NCBI GenBank assembly: GCA_945900945.1
Contig: CAMDKL010000035.1
Location: 1-42,456 of the forward strand
Reading direction: 5' to 3'
DNA: 42,456 bases
Source of the DNA: Pirellula staleyi DSM 6068
GTDB lineage: Bacteria > Planctomycetota > Planctomycetia > Pirellulales > Pirellulaceae
The position numbers were made by a program, and so were the translations under genes. Of the stretch, positions 31,869 through 42,282 are shown in pieces (positions within the stretch are counted from its first letter, which is position 1; the number at the start of each line of letters is the position of its first letter). The notes beneath the pieces are model-generated. The model was not told the origin of the DNA and ran no database searches. It was given only the letters and a program-made list of their open reading frames with translations.

Positions 31869-34016
31869 CTATTCCCCGCCACTTTTGCAATACATCGCAA
31901 GCCAAGCAAAAATTTCTTTGTGCCAGTGGATACTGTTGGCTGGCTTGTTGACCCAGTGTCCTTCGTCAGGAAAGTTCACAAATCGACTTGGGACTCCCTG
32001 ACGTTGTAGGCCTTGAAATAATTCGTGGCCCTGACCGATTGGGCAGCGGAAGTCGAGATCGTTGTGGATGACGAGCATTGGAGTCTTGTACTTGCCAAGG
32101 TTTCCGGCGAGCGTATGCGGGCTGAATTCACGGTACTTGCCCGGTATCTCCCATGGCAAGCCGCCGTGCTCGTACTCGTCGAACCAAAGTTCGTCCGTTG
32201 TTCCCCACATACTCTCAAAGTTGTAAACGCTGCAATGGCTAATCAAACAACGGAATTCCTTTGCGATATCGTTGACAGCAAACCAATCCTGCATATAGCC
32301 ACCGAAGCTGCCTCCGGCAGAAGCGATTCGTTTTGTGTCAACATAATCCAGGGACTGAACGACTTGGAGACCCGCGACTAAGTCGCGATAGCATTTCCCT
32401 CCCCAATCGCCACTGATTTCGTCGCAGAACTGTTGGCCAAAGCTGGTTGAACCACGAGGATTCGGCATGGCCACGACGTATCCTTGGGCTGCCCACAATT
32501 GAGGGTTCCATCGGAAACTCCAACCGTCCTCCCATGCGCCCTGTGGTCCGCCGTGAATCAGATAGACTACCGGCCATTTCTTCTTGGAATCAAAGCCAGG
32601 CGGCTTCAAAAGCCACATTTGCATTTTAACGTTTCCCTCCACTTCGACGGCTAGACTTTCAGGTCTACTGCGTTGCAATTCATCCAGCACCGATCGATTG
32701 TGCTGGGTTTGTGCCTCAACCTTGTTAAAGTCATGAATCGATGTGAGATAGAGCTCGGCAGGTTCGTTCATCGTTGCGCGGGCCAAAATCACTTGACCCT
32801 GTTGTGAGGACATTCCTGTGATCTGCCCAATGCGACTGTCGGGCATTCCAAGCTTGATTAGCGTTGGCTTGGAAGCGGCCGAAACGCGGTACAGAGCACT
32901 TGATGCAAGTTCATCAGTACTAAAAATGAGTTCGGAAGGACTCAACCAGAAGAAGTCGTTAACCGATCGGTCCAAGTCGTTGGTTAGAACCGTTGACTTG
33001 CCAGAAAAGGTTCCGTCTGCGTTGCATGGTTGTTGAACCAAATTCCATTTGTCCGCTTCGTATCCTGGCTTGATTTGCGTCCGATATGCAACCTGTTTTC
33101 CGTCGGGGCTAAATTTTGGATAGCTATCGGCGGCTAGATTCGCGGAGGTAAGACATGGCCAATCAGGACTAGAGTTGTCGATGGCTACGCGGCAAATGTC
33201 ATGATTGGTAGTCCACGATTCACCTAGCTTTGGAACTGCGGTGAACAAGACCGACTGGCTATCCGGCGAAAACGTAAAGTCATCTCCGACGCTAAAAGTC
33301 GTACTCGTTGGATATGCATCGCGATCACCGGGTGTAATGTCCCTGCAATCGTTACCATCAGCATGGATGACAAAGATATGGTTCCGTTTGTCATCAACGT
33401 AGGAATCCCAATGCCTGTAGAACAATCGCTTAAATGTTTTGGCTTTAACTGGATTTGCTGCGGTTGACTCTTCTTCTTCTTTGTTTTTGGCGTCCGACTC
33501 CATAAAGGGCAGACTACTCCAATTCGGATGGACTGCGGAGTAAAAGGCTATTTTCTTTCCGTCGGGAGACCAGGCGCCGCCACTAGCGCCAGTCGAAATG
33601 TTCGTAAGTTTCGTAGCCTCACCGCCTCCCGCCAAATCCATGATGTAGAGCTGGGAAACACCGCTTCGATTGGACTCGAATAGGATTTTAGTTCCATCCG
33701 GAGACCAACGAGCGTGCGAATCCGCTTTGCCAGAATCGGTAATCTGCCGTGGTGTTTTATTAACATCAACAAGCCAGAGATGCGTGTTCTTTGCATTCTT
33801 AGCGGCATCTGTAACCTTCGTAACTTGATAGACAACCCGGCTGCCGTCGGGATTTAATTGCGGGTCCGCAACTCTCGCCAAGCGGAAAAGGTCATCGATA
33901 TTCATGGAGTGAGGGTCTTTGGCCATAGCAAAAGAAATCGTCGCTTTAAAAAAAATGGGAGTCAACGCCAGAGCGAGGAAAGTTAGCCGAAGCGAGAAAG
34001 TTAACTGGAGGCACAT
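31869..34016 (-). CDS. S9 family peptidase (prolyl oligopeptidase type), secreted
   Basis: The 715-aa protein has a signal peptide from ATG 34016 (MCLQLTFSLRLTFLALAL). A further 39 codons upstream lack such a signal and are not included. Residues about 35-440 form a WD40-like beta-propeller (SPDGTKILFESNRSG, SPDGKKIAFYS, FSPDGKQVAYRT) that gates access. The alpha/beta-hydrolase domain (about 460-715) has nucleophile Ser570 in GGSFGGYM, Asp655 in HNDLDFRCP and His687 in DEGHWV. It should cleave short peptides or acyl-peptides in the periplasm. The downstream amino-acid/dicarboxylate symporter could import the products, so the two may form a small uptake operon; this link is inference. Confidence 0.92.
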   Translation of the reverse strand: MCLQLTFSLRLTFLALALTPIFFKATISFAMAKDPHSMNIDDLFRLARVADPQLNPDGSRVVYQVTKVTDAAKNAKNTHLWLVDVNKTPRQITDSGKADSHARWSPDGTKILFESNRSGVSQLYIMDLAGGGEATKLTNISTGASGGAWSPDGKKIAFYSAVHPNWSSLPFMESDAKNKEEEESTAANPVKAKTFKRLFYRHWDSYVDDKRNHIFVIHADGNDCRDITPGDRDAYPTSTTFSVGDDFTFSPDSQSVLFTAVPKLGESWTTNHDICRVAIDNSSPDWPCLTSANLAADSYPKFSPDGKQVAYRTQIKPGYEADKWNLVQQPCNADGTFSGKSTVLTNDLDRSVNDFFWLSPSELIFSTDELASSALYRVSAASKPTLIKLGMPDSRIGQITGMSSQQGQVILARATMNEPAELYLTSIHDFNKVEAQTQHNRSVLDELQRSRPESLAVEVEGNVKMQMWLLKPPGFDSKKKWPVVYLIHGGPQGAWEDGWSFRWNPQLWAAQGYVVAMPNPRGSTSFGQQFCDEISGDWGGKCYRDLVAGLQVVQSLDYVDTKRIASAGGSFGGYMQDWFAVNDIAKEFRCLISHCSVYNFESMWGTTDELWFDEYEHGGLPWEIPGKYREFSPHTLAGNLGKYKTPMLVIHNDLDFRCPIGQGHELFQGLQRQGVPSRFVNFPDEGHWVNKPANSIHWHKEIFAWLAMYCKSGGE

Positions 34017-34337
34017 AGTCGCGGGAGTGGCTGGATTTCGGTCGGGATGGAATTCGATCGCATCATAAATGAATCGAGGGCGATTGCTATCATAGCCTTT
34101 GGCAAATCGGACTGCTACTGCACACTCCGGCACGGTCGATACATTTTGCCTAAGTAGCGCGAAGGCATAAAAGCTTTAGGAGAATTGAAGAATTGGGGTA
34201 TAGCCGTATCTATATGGAAGGCCGAAATGGCCGAAGAACAATCTATCAGAGGGTAAGCTCGGCAGCCACCCTTTTTGGTTCCGAAAATTCTTTGAAGTCT
34301 CGTCTAACGTTACGTGCGAATTAAAAAGGTGCAAGGG
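34017..34337. other. Divergent intergenic region, no feature recognised
   Basis: 321 bp between the S9 peptidase (-) and the anchored unknown protein (+). Both genes should have promoters here. Apart from a small GGCC-GAAAT-GGCC hairpin near 34220 nothing stands out; the left 117 bp stay open in the peptidase frame but do not look coding. Confidence 0.4.
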
Positions 34338-36932
34338 ATGGCAAACGAGTCCGAACGCGGTTTTCGAGGCTGGATATATGCGATTTTGGTCGCTCTTTGT
34401 CTAATCCTTATTTTCTTCGCAAGCGAAAGTGTATCGCGTTTAAAGCAGCCTGGGTTTCATCATGCACCGCGAACAACGACGTTAAGCATGTCGGCCACAC
34501 CGATCGTCTTTCCCAAAATCGCTACGGAATCGACTCCACTTGCGATCGAAACCTTGATCGCGCCGACCGAATCGGATTCTTGGATTGATTATCGAATCGC
34601 AGCGAGGACCTCCATCGCTCTACTTGAGCCGCCCGCGGGGGCTCGACTCTCGGCCCCCATTACGTCGACTCTTGGCTCAGATCCGTTTCTTGACTTAAAT
34701 CGCAATCAGCGAAGTCCATCCGCATTGGCGGAATCCGCTGCAAGTTTGACACATACGATTGCTACGAGTGTTTCATCGATTCGGCCAAGTAACGCGAATG
34801 AGTCGATTGATAGAACATGGCTAGGATCAGATAGGACGGCAACTGCTAAGAGCAACGCTTGGCCTAGCTCAACACGCTTGCTAAATGAAATAGAGGAAAT
34901 CCGAGCATCGGCTTCAACCAAAGCGAACCTCGAAATCCAAAATTGGGCAGATCAGATCGCTTCAACGTACGAACAATTCACGCAACAATTGCTAACGGAT
35001 GCAAACTCGGTTGAAACCCTGGAATCACTGCATGCTCTCGCAAACGAAGGTGTAAACCTGGCAGACCTCACTCTCGAAACGGATGCCATTTTGGCAAGTG
35101 AGGTTGCTCGGTTGTCGTATTCCATTGAACGGCGATTTGCAGTTTGGAGTGCGGTCAGTGGTTGCGTGCTCAAGGGCAAGACCCATCTCGTTGCAGGTCG
35201 TAAACATGTAGTCGATTCTCAGCGATTGCTGCATTGCTTAGCGGATGTCCAATTGGCAATCCAAAAAACTGGAGATACGACTAACTGGAATCAATATTTA
35301 ATGCTCGACTCGTTGAGGCAACTTGCAGCGGGCGAGATCACTGGCAAAGAAGACCAAGTGGACATGGTTCGACAATTTCTTGGACGAGTAACCGCTCACC
35401 GAGTGAGCGATATCCAGCGATCGATCTTGGCTTCCACCGAAGTTCATCGATTAGCGGACCAAGTTCATCCACTCTCAATAGGTCCGGTTGATTATCGAAA
35501 ACTCATCGAAGACTTGGAAACGCTCGAGTCGAATCCTGTACATCGATGTAGCAAGACTATGGCGGATGCGATGCAATCGCTTCGCTTTTCGGAGCATGTA
35601 GAACAAGCAGCCGTAGCTCATGCGATTGGAGTACACTACCGAAATGCAAATCTTCGTTTGGCGGTCTCAGAGGAATTTATCAACAGGATGCTGCCACAAC
35701 AATCGACAGTCGAAAAACCAGTGAGGCAAAATATCCTAGGCGCGGACACACGCGGCTCAAGCAAAGTGCTCACCAAACTCAAAGTGGACCTCATCAAGGA
35801 CGCAAGTGCTCTCAAGCTTGCCCTCCATTTAGACGGTGATATCAGCAGCAAAACAAGTTCAAGTCGACAAGGTGTTACGTTTTACAATTCTTCCATTGCT
35901 AACGTAAATGCAGTGAGGGAAGTGACTATTTCGACTCGGGGCATGAAACTTGACGGACGGCCCGCGACAGTCGAGTCGCATGATTCTTTAAGAAACTTCA
36001 CGACGAGTTGGGATAGATTGCCAATCCTTGGAGACTTGATGCGCCAATTTGCACATCAAGAGTTTGTTCAAGCCCGCCCGATTGCGAAGCGCATTATGCA
36101 AAAAACAATCGCGAAGCAAACCGATGACGAGTTCGATAATCAGCTTCTTGAAAAAATTCGCACATCGGAAGGGCAACTCAACAAGCGTTTGATTGGCCCG
36201 CTCCAGTCCCTGGACTTACAGCCCATGGTTGTCGACATGCAAACAACCGATACAAGATTGATTGTACGTTATCGTTTGGCCAGTTCGGATCAGTTGTCGG
36301 CCTACACGTCGCGCCCGATTGCACCTGGCGACAGCATGCTATCGATACAGGTCCATCAGTCTGCCTTTAACAACATGGTCAGCCAAATAGTGGAAGGCGA
36401 TCGGGACTGGACAATGCAAGAGTTGTCCGACAGGATCTCGGATTTGCTTCAACAACCGCGTCAAACTTTGCCTGAGGATGCGCCAACGGACGTGACGGCT
36501 CGCTTTTCAGAAACTCGCCCAATCACTGTCGAATTCGAGGACGGCAAAATGTGGTTGACCTTGCGACTGGCTTCGCTAGAACAACCAGGCAGATTTCATT
36601 TAAAAAATTTCATTGTCCGAACATCTTATTTGCCAACGGTGGAAGGGTTGCAGGCCGAACTGACGCGGGATGGTTTCATCGGTGTTGACGGCTACAAGTT
36701 CAAGCTCGGAACCAAGGAGCGAATTCCGCTCAGGGCGATCTTTTCCAAAGTGTTCTTAAGTCGCTCGCTGATTCCTATGGTTTCGGAGGAACTAGTTCGC
36801 GACCCAAGAGCGGCAGGCTTGGCCGTCTCGCAACTCGAACTCCGCGATGGCTGGTTGGGAATGGCGATCAGTCAAGAAGATTCTCCGCACGTCGCCAAAG
36901 TTCAAGCCAATCAGGAAGCACTTGGTCGTTAG
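34338..36932 (+). CDS. Large anchored protein of unknown function
   Basis: The 864-aa protein has an N-terminal TM anchor (about 10-30, GWIYAILVALCLILIFFA) and was not recognised. A Ser/Thr/Ala-rich linker (about 40-170) leads into a mostly helical central part (about 170-480). The C-terminal region is mixed alpha/beta (about 490-864), with strands such as LKLALHLDGD, PITVEFEDGKMWLTLRLAS and GFIGVDGYKFKLG. It has no enzymatic motif I can name. The topology places the bulk of the protein outside the inner membrane. The ATG at 34338 has AAAAAGG upstream; a GTG at 34314 would add 8 residues. It is convergent with the FHA gene. Codon use and composition match the neighbours. Confidence 0.6.
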   Translation: MANESERGFRGWIYAILVALCLILIFFASESVSRLKQPGFHHAPRTTTLSMSATPIVFPKIATESTPLAIETLIAPTESDSWIDYRIAARTSIALLEPPAGARLSAPITSTLGSDPFLDLNRNQRSPSALAESAASLTHTIATSVSSIRPSNANESIDRTWLGSDRTATAKSNAWPSSTRLLNEIEEIRASASTKANLEIQNWADQIASTYEQFTQQLLTDANSVETLESLHALANEGVNLADLTLETDAILASEVARLSYSIERRFAVWSAVSGCVLKGKTHLVAGRKHVVDSQRLLHCLADVQLAIQKTGDTTNWNQYLMLDSLRQLAAGEITGKEDQVDMVRQFLGRVTAHRVSDIQRSILASTEVHRLADQVHPLSIGPVDYRKLIEDLETLESNPVHRCSKTMADAMQSLRFSEHVEQAAVAHAIGVHYRNANLRLAVSEEFINRMLPQQSTVEKPVRQNILGADTRGSSKVLTKLKVDLIKDASALKLALHLDGDISSKTSSSRQGVTFYNSSIANVNAVREVTISTRGMKLDGRPATVESHDSLRNFTTSWDRLPILGDLMRQFAHQEFVQARPIAKRIMQKTIAKQTDDEFDNQLLEKIRTSEGQLNKRLIGPLQSLDLQPMVVDMQTTDTRLIVRYRLASSDQLSAYTSRPIAPGDSMLSIQVHQSAFNNMVSQIVEGDRDWTMQELSDRISDLLQQPRQTLPEDAPTDVTARFSETRPITVEFEDGKMWLTLRLASLEQPGRFHLKNFIVRTSYLPTVEGLQAELTRDGFIGVDGYKFKLGTKERIPLRAIFSKVFLSRSLIPMVSEELVRDPRAAGLAVSQLELRDGWLGMAISQEDSPHVAKVQANQEALGR

Positions 36933-37011
36933 GCGATGAATTCTAATTGCACGCTGATACTTTGAACATAAAAAGTAACATTCTTAGTCAGGATGCCGTT
37001 CCGAATCCTGA

Positions 37012-37533
37012 CTATTCTGTCGTTGGCCAAATATCGGGATTGTCCTTTGCATTGGCGCTGTTCTCTTGATCGTTGGCGTCCTCTTTTGCTATGGTGGCGC
37101 GCTCGTCATCGTCGTCCTTTGCATTGGTACCACGATCTTCCGCCGCTCGGCGATCCAGTCCCGCACGTTCCATCAGTGTCGTTCTGAGACCCAAATCAAG
37201 ATTGTCATCGTCGGCAGGCGGAAGCCCCTTGGCACCGAGAATTTCGGGGTTGTATTGAATCTCGTAGCCGTGTTTAGCGATTGTAATGACTGAGCCAGGG
37301 TCAAGCCTCTTTCGACGGATCGAAAGGCCGTTTACCTTGGTCCCATTTCGACTATCCAAATCTTTGATGAACCAATATCCTAGCTCGAGGGTCATGCGGC
37401 AATGTTGACCCGACACATTGGAGAATCGCAAGACGATATCGCAGGTGTCTCGCCGCCCAATCAGAATGCGGACTTTTTTCAGAGGAATATCTTCGCCGCC
37501 GCCAGTCGGAACGAGTAATCCATAATCTGCCAT
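37012..37533 (-). CDS. FHA domain protein
   Basis: The 173-aa protein has an N-terminal forkhead-associated domain (about 5-95) that binds phosphothreonine peptides. The key residues are present: Gly26-Arg27, Ser41 and His44 (SGQH), and Asn63-Gly64-Thr65 (RNGT). The C-terminal 75 residues are Asp/Glu/Asn-rich and probably disordered. No Ser/Thr kinase is in the window, so its partner lies elsewhere. It is a cytoplasmic adaptor by family knowledge. Confidence 0.88.
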   Translation of the reverse strand: MADYGLLVPTGGGEDIPLKKVRILIGRRDTCDIVLRFSNVSGQHCRMTLELGYWFIKDLDSRNGTKVNGLSIRRKRLDPGSVITIAKHGYEIQYNPEILGAKGLPPADDDNLDLGLRTTLMERAGLDRRAAEDRGTNAKDDDDERATIAKEDANDQENSANAKDNPDIWPTTE

Positions 37534-37688
37534 AGCTGCACCCGGAGAAACTGGAAAGGAAAAAGAGGTCCATTTCGTACTGAAATGAAGGATCTAATTA
37601 CTGTACGTCCCAACAAAACTCGCGTCAACGATCCAGTGTAAATTACGACCGATCGGACGTGAAATTCCTATTGAAAAGGTAACAAAGA

Positions 37689-38078
37689 ATGCTGAAGATT
37701 ACGATTGGTTTTGGTTTATTGCTTTGCGGATTGTCCGCCGTAGTTGTTCTGTTGAAACAGGAGTTTAAACTGGGGACTTGGTTGATTCCGTCCGTGGTTG
37801 GCTTGCCGTTGGTCGTGCTCGGATTGGTTGCAACCAAGAATGCAGCCTCTAAGAAGCATGTTATGCATGCGGCAGTAACGCTTGCGCTTTTAGGCGGTTT
37901 GCTCGCTTCGGGACAAGGCGTTAGCCAGATAGTCCAATGGATGGTCTGGGGCAAAGAAATCTCGCCGCTCGCCGCTGGAATGATTTGGGCAATGGCGGTG
38001 ATTTGTTTTGCGTTCGTTGGCTTGTGCGTACAGTCCTTTATCGCCGCAAGAAAAGCAAGGGAGAAATTAGATTCCTGA
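37689..38078 (+). CDS. Small four-TM membrane protein, unknown function
   Basis: The 129-aa protein has four hydrophobic stretches (about 5-22, 30-48, 60-78 and 97-120) and a basic C-terminus ([10 protein letters not shown]). No family was recognised. Its stop TGA overlaps the asnS start by one base (TGATG), so the two are translationally coupled. That conserved-looking arrangement says nothing certain about function. Confidence 0.6.
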   Translation: MLKITIGFGLLLCGLSAVVVLLKQEFKLGTWLIPSVVGLPLVVLGLVATKNAASKKHVMHAAVTLALLGGLLASGQGVSQIVQWMVWGKEISPLAAGMIWAMAVICFAFVGLCVQSFIAARKAREKLDS

Positions 38079-39475
38079 TGACAGTAACTTGGATTTCAAT
38101 CAAAAAGGCTAGGCAAGCCGCGTCCGTCGGACAAACCGTGCAGGTGCGAGGATGGGTTCGAACTCGGCGCGACAGCAAGGGTGGGTTCAGTTTTATCGAA
38201 GTCAACGATGGCAGTTGCTTTGGCAATTTGCAGATCATTGCCGATAGAACTTTGCAAAATTATTCCTCGGAAATCACTTCGCTTTCGGTTGGTAGTAGCA
38301 TCGTTGTAACGGGCGAAATCAAAGCGAGTGCAGGCCAGGGGCAAGCGACCGAGATGTTCGCAAAGGACGTTTGCGTTACGGGCATCGCAAGCGCTACCGA
38401 TTATCCTTTGCAAAAAAAACAGCACACTTTTGAAAAGCTACGGGAGTGGGCACATTTGCGTCCACGCACAAACACCTTTGGTGCAGTCGCGAGAGTTCGC
38501 AATCGCCTGAGCTTCGCTACGCATGAGTTTTTCCAAAACGACGGATTCCTCTATGTTCACACGCCGATCATCACGGACAGCGATTGTGAAGGTGCAGGGC
38601 AAATGTTCCGAGTCACGACGCTGCAGCTCGACAAGCTGCCGACCGCAGATGGAAAAATCGACATGTCAAAGGATTTTTTTGGAAAGGGAACGTATCTTAC
38701 CGTCAGCGGGCAGCTCGAAGGTGAAGCGTACGCAACTGCACTAGGGAAAATCTACACATTTGGACCGACTTTTCGGGCCGAGAATTCCAACACATCGCGG
38801 CATCTTTCTGAGTTCTGGATGATTGAACCAGAAATGGCGTTCTTTGATTTGAAGGACAATATGGGGTTAGCGGAACGCTACCTCCAACACATGATCCGGG
38901 ATGTATTGACCCACTGTTCAGAAGACATGGACTTTTTTGAAAAGCGGGTACAGCCGGGCGTAGTCGCATCCTTGCAATTGGTACTCGACAAACCCTTTAC
39001 CCATATGTCTTACAGTGAGGCAGTCGATATCCTCATGAAGTGCGGTGAAAAATTTGAGTATCCCGTAACATGGGGCGTCGATCTGCAGGCCGAACACGAG
39101 CGCTTCATTACGGAGAAGCATGTCCAAGGGCCTGTGATCCTCTACAACTATCCCAAGGAAATCAAGTCGTTTTATATGCGTCTGAACGACGACGGTAAGA
39201 CGGTTGCTGCGATGGACGTTTTGGTTCCGGGTGTCGGCGAAATTATCGGTGGCAGCCAACGCGAGGAACGGCTCGACATACTAACCGAGCGCATGCTGGC
39301 TTCCGGGCTCAATGCCGAAGACTATTGGTGGTATCTTGATTTGCGACGATTTGGGACCGTACCTCATGCTGGTTTTGGTTTAGGACTGGAACGCATGGTT
39401 CAGTACACGACCGGGATGGCAAATATTCGCGACGTGATTCCATTCCCTCGCTCTCCCGGCAATTGCGATTTCTGA
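38078..39475 (+). CDS. asnS: Asparaginyl-tRNA synthetase
   Basis: The 465-aa class IIb synthetase charges tRNA-Asn. The N-terminal OB-fold anticodon-binding domain (about 1-110) begins [19 protein letters not shown]. Motif 2 is [21 protein letters not shown] and motif 3 [30 protein letters not shown]. The wording [12 protein letters not shown] and the end PFPRSPGN separate AsnRS from AspRS. The ATG at 38078 overlaps the preceding stop; a longer open frame upstream runs inside the membrane-protein gene and is a shadow. The presence of AsnRS means direct Asn-tRNA formation is available. Confidence 0.96.
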   Translation: MTVTWISIKKARQAASVGQTVQVRGWVRTRRDSKGGFSFIEVNDGSCFGNLQIIADRTLQNYSSEITSLSVGSSIVVTGEIKASAGQGQATEMFAKDVCVTGIASATDYPLQKKQHTFEKLREWAHLRPRTNTFGAVARVRNRLSFATHEFFQNDGFLYVHTPIITDSDCEGAGQMFRVTTLQLDKLPTADGKIDMSKDFFGKGTYLTVSGQLEGEAYATALGKIYTFGPTFRAENSNTSRHLSEFWMIEPEMAFFDLKDNMGLAERYLQHMIRDVLTHCSEDMDFFEKRVQPGVVASLQLVLDKPFTHMSYSEAVDILMKCGEKFEYPVTWGVDLQAEHERFITEKHVQGPVILYNYPKEIKSFYMRLNDDGKTVAAMDVLVPGVGEIIGGSQREERLDILTERMLASGLNAEDYWWYLDLRRFGTVPHAGFGLGLERMVQYTTGMANIRDVIPFPRSPGNCDF

Positions 39476-39580
39476 TTGGAAATGGATATTTGAGAGAGCA
39501 TAGAGTGACAACTTGCGGGTCGATTCGTTCCTGTTTATTTACTTTTAGTCGTATTTAAAAGAATCTCAATTGAGTGGGCT

Positions 39581-41194
39581 ATGTCCTCATTGTTCGCACG
39601 TGCTAGCGGTTTGCTGCTCCATTTAACTTCATTGCCACCGAGATCGCTAGATTGCGACCTCGATAGGAATCCTGGAACAGATGGAACATGGAGTTCAGGG
39701 GATGTCGGCTCTGGAGATTTAGGACCATCGGCGTACGAGTTTGTTCGCTTCTTGCAGCAAGCAGGGCAGCGATGGTGGCAGATTCTTCCCACGGGTCCGA
39801 CCGGCTACGGTTTTTCACCTTATCAATCTCCCTCGTCCTTTGCTGGCAATCCGTTGCTGATCAGCCCAGCCCTGCTCGTTCGAGACGGACTGCTCAAACC
39901 TGAAGTTTGGTATGACACGGCTCGTACTAATTCGCACGACTCCGCGAGCGACGCGTCGAGTGCTAACTTTGCGGTATCATCCAACAAGCGAATGGAGTTG
40001 CTAAGGATCGCGTTTCGACGCTTTCAAAACCATCGCACCGAACTCCATTCTCAGTTCGACGAGTTCAAACAAGTTCAAGCGGATTGGCTCGGCGAGCATT
40101 GTCTATTCATCGCATGCAAGAACTTCCATAACGATCGAGCTTGGAACGAATGGGAAGTGTCCTTGAAGCGACGTGAACCTCAAGCTCTTGCCGCATGGGC
40201 TGACAAACTGCGTGTTGCATGTGAATTCGAAGCGTTCATTCAGTTTTTATTCGAGCGTCAATGGCAAGAGCTGCGGCAATACTGTTTAGAGTGCGGCGTA
40301 AGGATTATCGGTGATATACCTATCTTTGTAGCGATGGATAGTTCGGACGTTTGGTCCCAACAGAACCTGTTTGAACTGGATGCGGACGGCAACCCAACGG
40401 TTGTGGCCGGAGTTCCACCCGACTACTTTGCAGTCCTTGGGCAACGCTGGGGTAATCCGTTGTATCGATGGGACGAACATCATCGAACGGGAAACGAATG
40501 GTGGATCCGACGTTTCAAGCGGATGTTGCAACTATGCGATATGGTGAGAATCGATCACTTCCGAGGCTTTGAAGCGTACTGGGAAATTCCGGCTCAAATG
40601 CCTGACGCCCGTATTGGCAAGTGGCAACCTGGCCCGCGCGACGATTTCTTTCTTGCGTTGCAGCGAGCGTTAGGAGAAACTTTGCCTGTCATCGCAGAGG
40701 ACTTGGGCTTTATTACACCCGAGGTGCGAGGTCTTAGAGATCGGTTCGGCTTCCCAGGCATGAAGATTATTCAGTTTGGATTTGGAGGTGGTTCGAGTAC
40801 GTCTCTGGATTTACCGCACAACTATCCGGTTCATTGCATTGCCTACACAGGGACGCATGACAACGATACGACGGTTGGCTGGTTCAATAGTCATGCTGGA
40901 GAGGGGAGCACGCGTTCGCAGCGCGAGATCGATGCCGAAAAGGCCTTTGCTTTGCGTTACTTAAACTGCGAACCCAACCAGATTCACCTTGGCATGATGC
41001 GTGCGATTTGGAGTTCGGTCGCTTGCATCGCGATCGCACCCGTGCAAGATCTGTTAGGATTACCGGCGGAAGCTCGCATGAATACTCCCGGAACTGCCAC
41101 AGGCAATTGGACATGGCGCTGTTCGCGAAGTTTGTTCTCTCATAGGAATGTGGACGTATTGCTAGAAATGACAGAAGCTTTTGGTCGTTGCTAA
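39581..41194 (+). CDS. malQ: 4-alpha-glucanotransferase (amylomaltase)
   Basis: The 537-aa GH77 enzyme moves alpha-1,4-glucan segments between maltodextrins in the cytoplasm. Catalytic residues: nucleophile Asp325 (VRIDHFRG), acid/base Glu373 (VIAEDLGF) and Asp427 (YTGTHDNDT). GYGFSPYQSPSSFAGNPLLIS and GDIPIFVAMDSSDVW are standard family blocks. Between LLHLTSLP and GDLGPSAYEF there are about 20 extra residues (20-44) compared with the compact form. The presence of malQ points to glycogen or maltodextrin turnover. It starts 105 bp after asnS and ends 215 bp before the hydrolase gene. Confidence 0.95.
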   Translation: MSSLFARASGLLLHLTSLPPRSLDCDLDRNPGTDGTWSSGDVGSGDLGPSAYEFVRFLQQAGQRWWQILPTGPTGYGFSPYQSPSSFAGNPLLISPALLVRDGLLKPEVWYDTARTNSHDSASDASSANFAVSSNKRMELLRIAFRRFQNHRTELHSQFDEFKQVQADWLGEHCLFIACKNFHNDRAWNEWEVSLKRREPQALAAWADKLRVACEFEAFIQFLFERQWQELRQYCLECGVRIIGDIPIFVAMDSSDVWSQQNLFELDADGNPTVVAGVPPDYFAVLGQRWGNPLYRWDEHHRTGNEWWIRRFKRMLQLCDMVRIDHFRGFEAYWEIPAQMPDARIGKWQPGPRDDFFLALQRALGETLPVIAEDLGFITPEVRGLRDRFGFPGMKIIQFGFGGGSSTSLDLPHNYPVHCIAYTGTHDNDTTVGWFNSHAGEGSTRSQREIDAEKAFALRYLNCEPNQIHLGMMRAIWSSVACIAIAPVQDLLGLPAEARMNTPGTATGNWTWRCSRSLFSHRNVDVLLEMTEAFGRC

Positions 41195-41252
41195 ACGACA
41201 TAAATGGAAAGGCTCTCTACCAGTGCCATTTGTAAGGACTGGGATTTTGACC

Positions 41253-41290
41253 ACAAAGACACAAAGACACAAAGACACAAAGACACGAAG
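41253..41290. repeat. Microsatellite, ACAAAGAC x4
   Basis: Four perfect 8-bp units at 41253-41284 followed by a degenerate ACGAAG. It lies between malQ and the nitrilase-family gene. The period of 8 makes it non-coding. Similar tracts occur in many environmental bacteria as I recall. Confidence 0.85.
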
Positions 41291-41409
41291 GAATTAGTTG
41301 GTCAGCCGGCTCGCTACCTTGAGAGTCATTTTGTCGGTACATTGTTATTGGAATTGATTCCGGCTAATGAAGCCGACAGTTCCGTTTCAATTCTGAATAA
41401 GGTGGGAGC

Positions 41410-42282
41410 ATGGGGAACTTACACATTCCAGTTGCCGGCGTGCAAATGGATATTAGGATTGGCGAACGCGAAGCGAACGTGGACCGCATGGCGAGCTGGT
41501 TGCAGGACGAGCGTACGCAGTCGGCGCAATTGGTGGTCTTTCCCGAATGTGCCGTTTCTGGTTACTGCTTTGATTCCAAGGCTGAGGGGATGAACGTCGC
41601 TGAAACTATTCCTGGACCGAGCACCGATCGATTGCTGGCGATAGCCAAGCAACATGGCAAGTACTTGGCTTTCGGCATGCTCGAGAAATCGGGCGACGAT
41701 CTCTACAACAGTTGTGTATTGCTGGGGCCAAGTGGCATCGTTGGCGTCTATCGTAAAATACATTTACCCTACCTAGGAATCGACCGCTTTACGACAGCCG
41801 GAAAAGACCCCATCGAAGTCTACGAAATCGCGGGCATGCGAGTGGGTATGCATATCTGTTACGACGCTTCTTTTCCAGAGATCACGCGAGTTCTAGCGCT
41901 CAGGGGTGCCGATCTTATCATCCTACCAACGAATTGGCCGCCCGGCGCGGAAACGTTTGCCGAGTTCATTCCGAATGCGCGTGCTCTCGAAAACCACGTC
42001 TATTTCATGTCCGTCGATCGCGTGGGCGAGGAACGCGGATTCCAATTCATCGGTACTAGCAAGTTCTGCTTGCCAACGGGCCGAGCGCCTTCCTTCGGCG
42101 GAACCCAAGATGAGTGTGTCGTGGGCGGCATAGTTCAGCCGCATATCACTCGCAATAAACGTCTGGTACGCGTGCCTGGAAAACATTTGATCGATCGTTT
42201 TGCAGATCGCCGACCCGCTCACTATGGCTTGTTAACCGAACCCCACCCTCTAGTTCGCGATGAATCGGACTCCAACCCATAA
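41410..42282 (+). CDS. Carbon-nitrogen hydrolase (nitrilase superfamily)
   Basis: The 290-aa cytoplasmic amidase/nitrilase-fold enzyme has the Glu-Lys-Cys triad: Glu46 (VFPECAVSGY), Lys116 (YRKIHLPYLG) and Cys150 (HICYDASFPE). The family hydrolyses C-N bonds of amides, carbamoyl compounds or nitriles; YRKIHLP and CYDASFPE favour the omega-amidase/carbamoylase-like branches over true nitrilases. The C-terminal 25 residues extend past the domain. The substrate is unknown. Confidence 0.9.
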   Translation: MGNLHIPVAGVQMDIRIGEREANVDRMASWLQDERTQSAQLVVFPECAVSGYCFDSKAEGMNVAETIPGPSTDRLLAIAKQHGKYLAFGMLEKSGDDLYNSCVLLGPSGIVGVYRKIHLPYLGIDRFTTAGKDPIEVYEIAGMRVGMHICYDASFPEITRVLALRGADLIILPTNWPPGAETFAEFIPNARALENHVYFMSVDRVGEERGFQFIGTSKFCLPTGRAPSFGGTQDECVVGGIVQPHITRNKRLVRVPGKHLIDRFADRRPAHYGLLTEPHPLVRDESDSNP

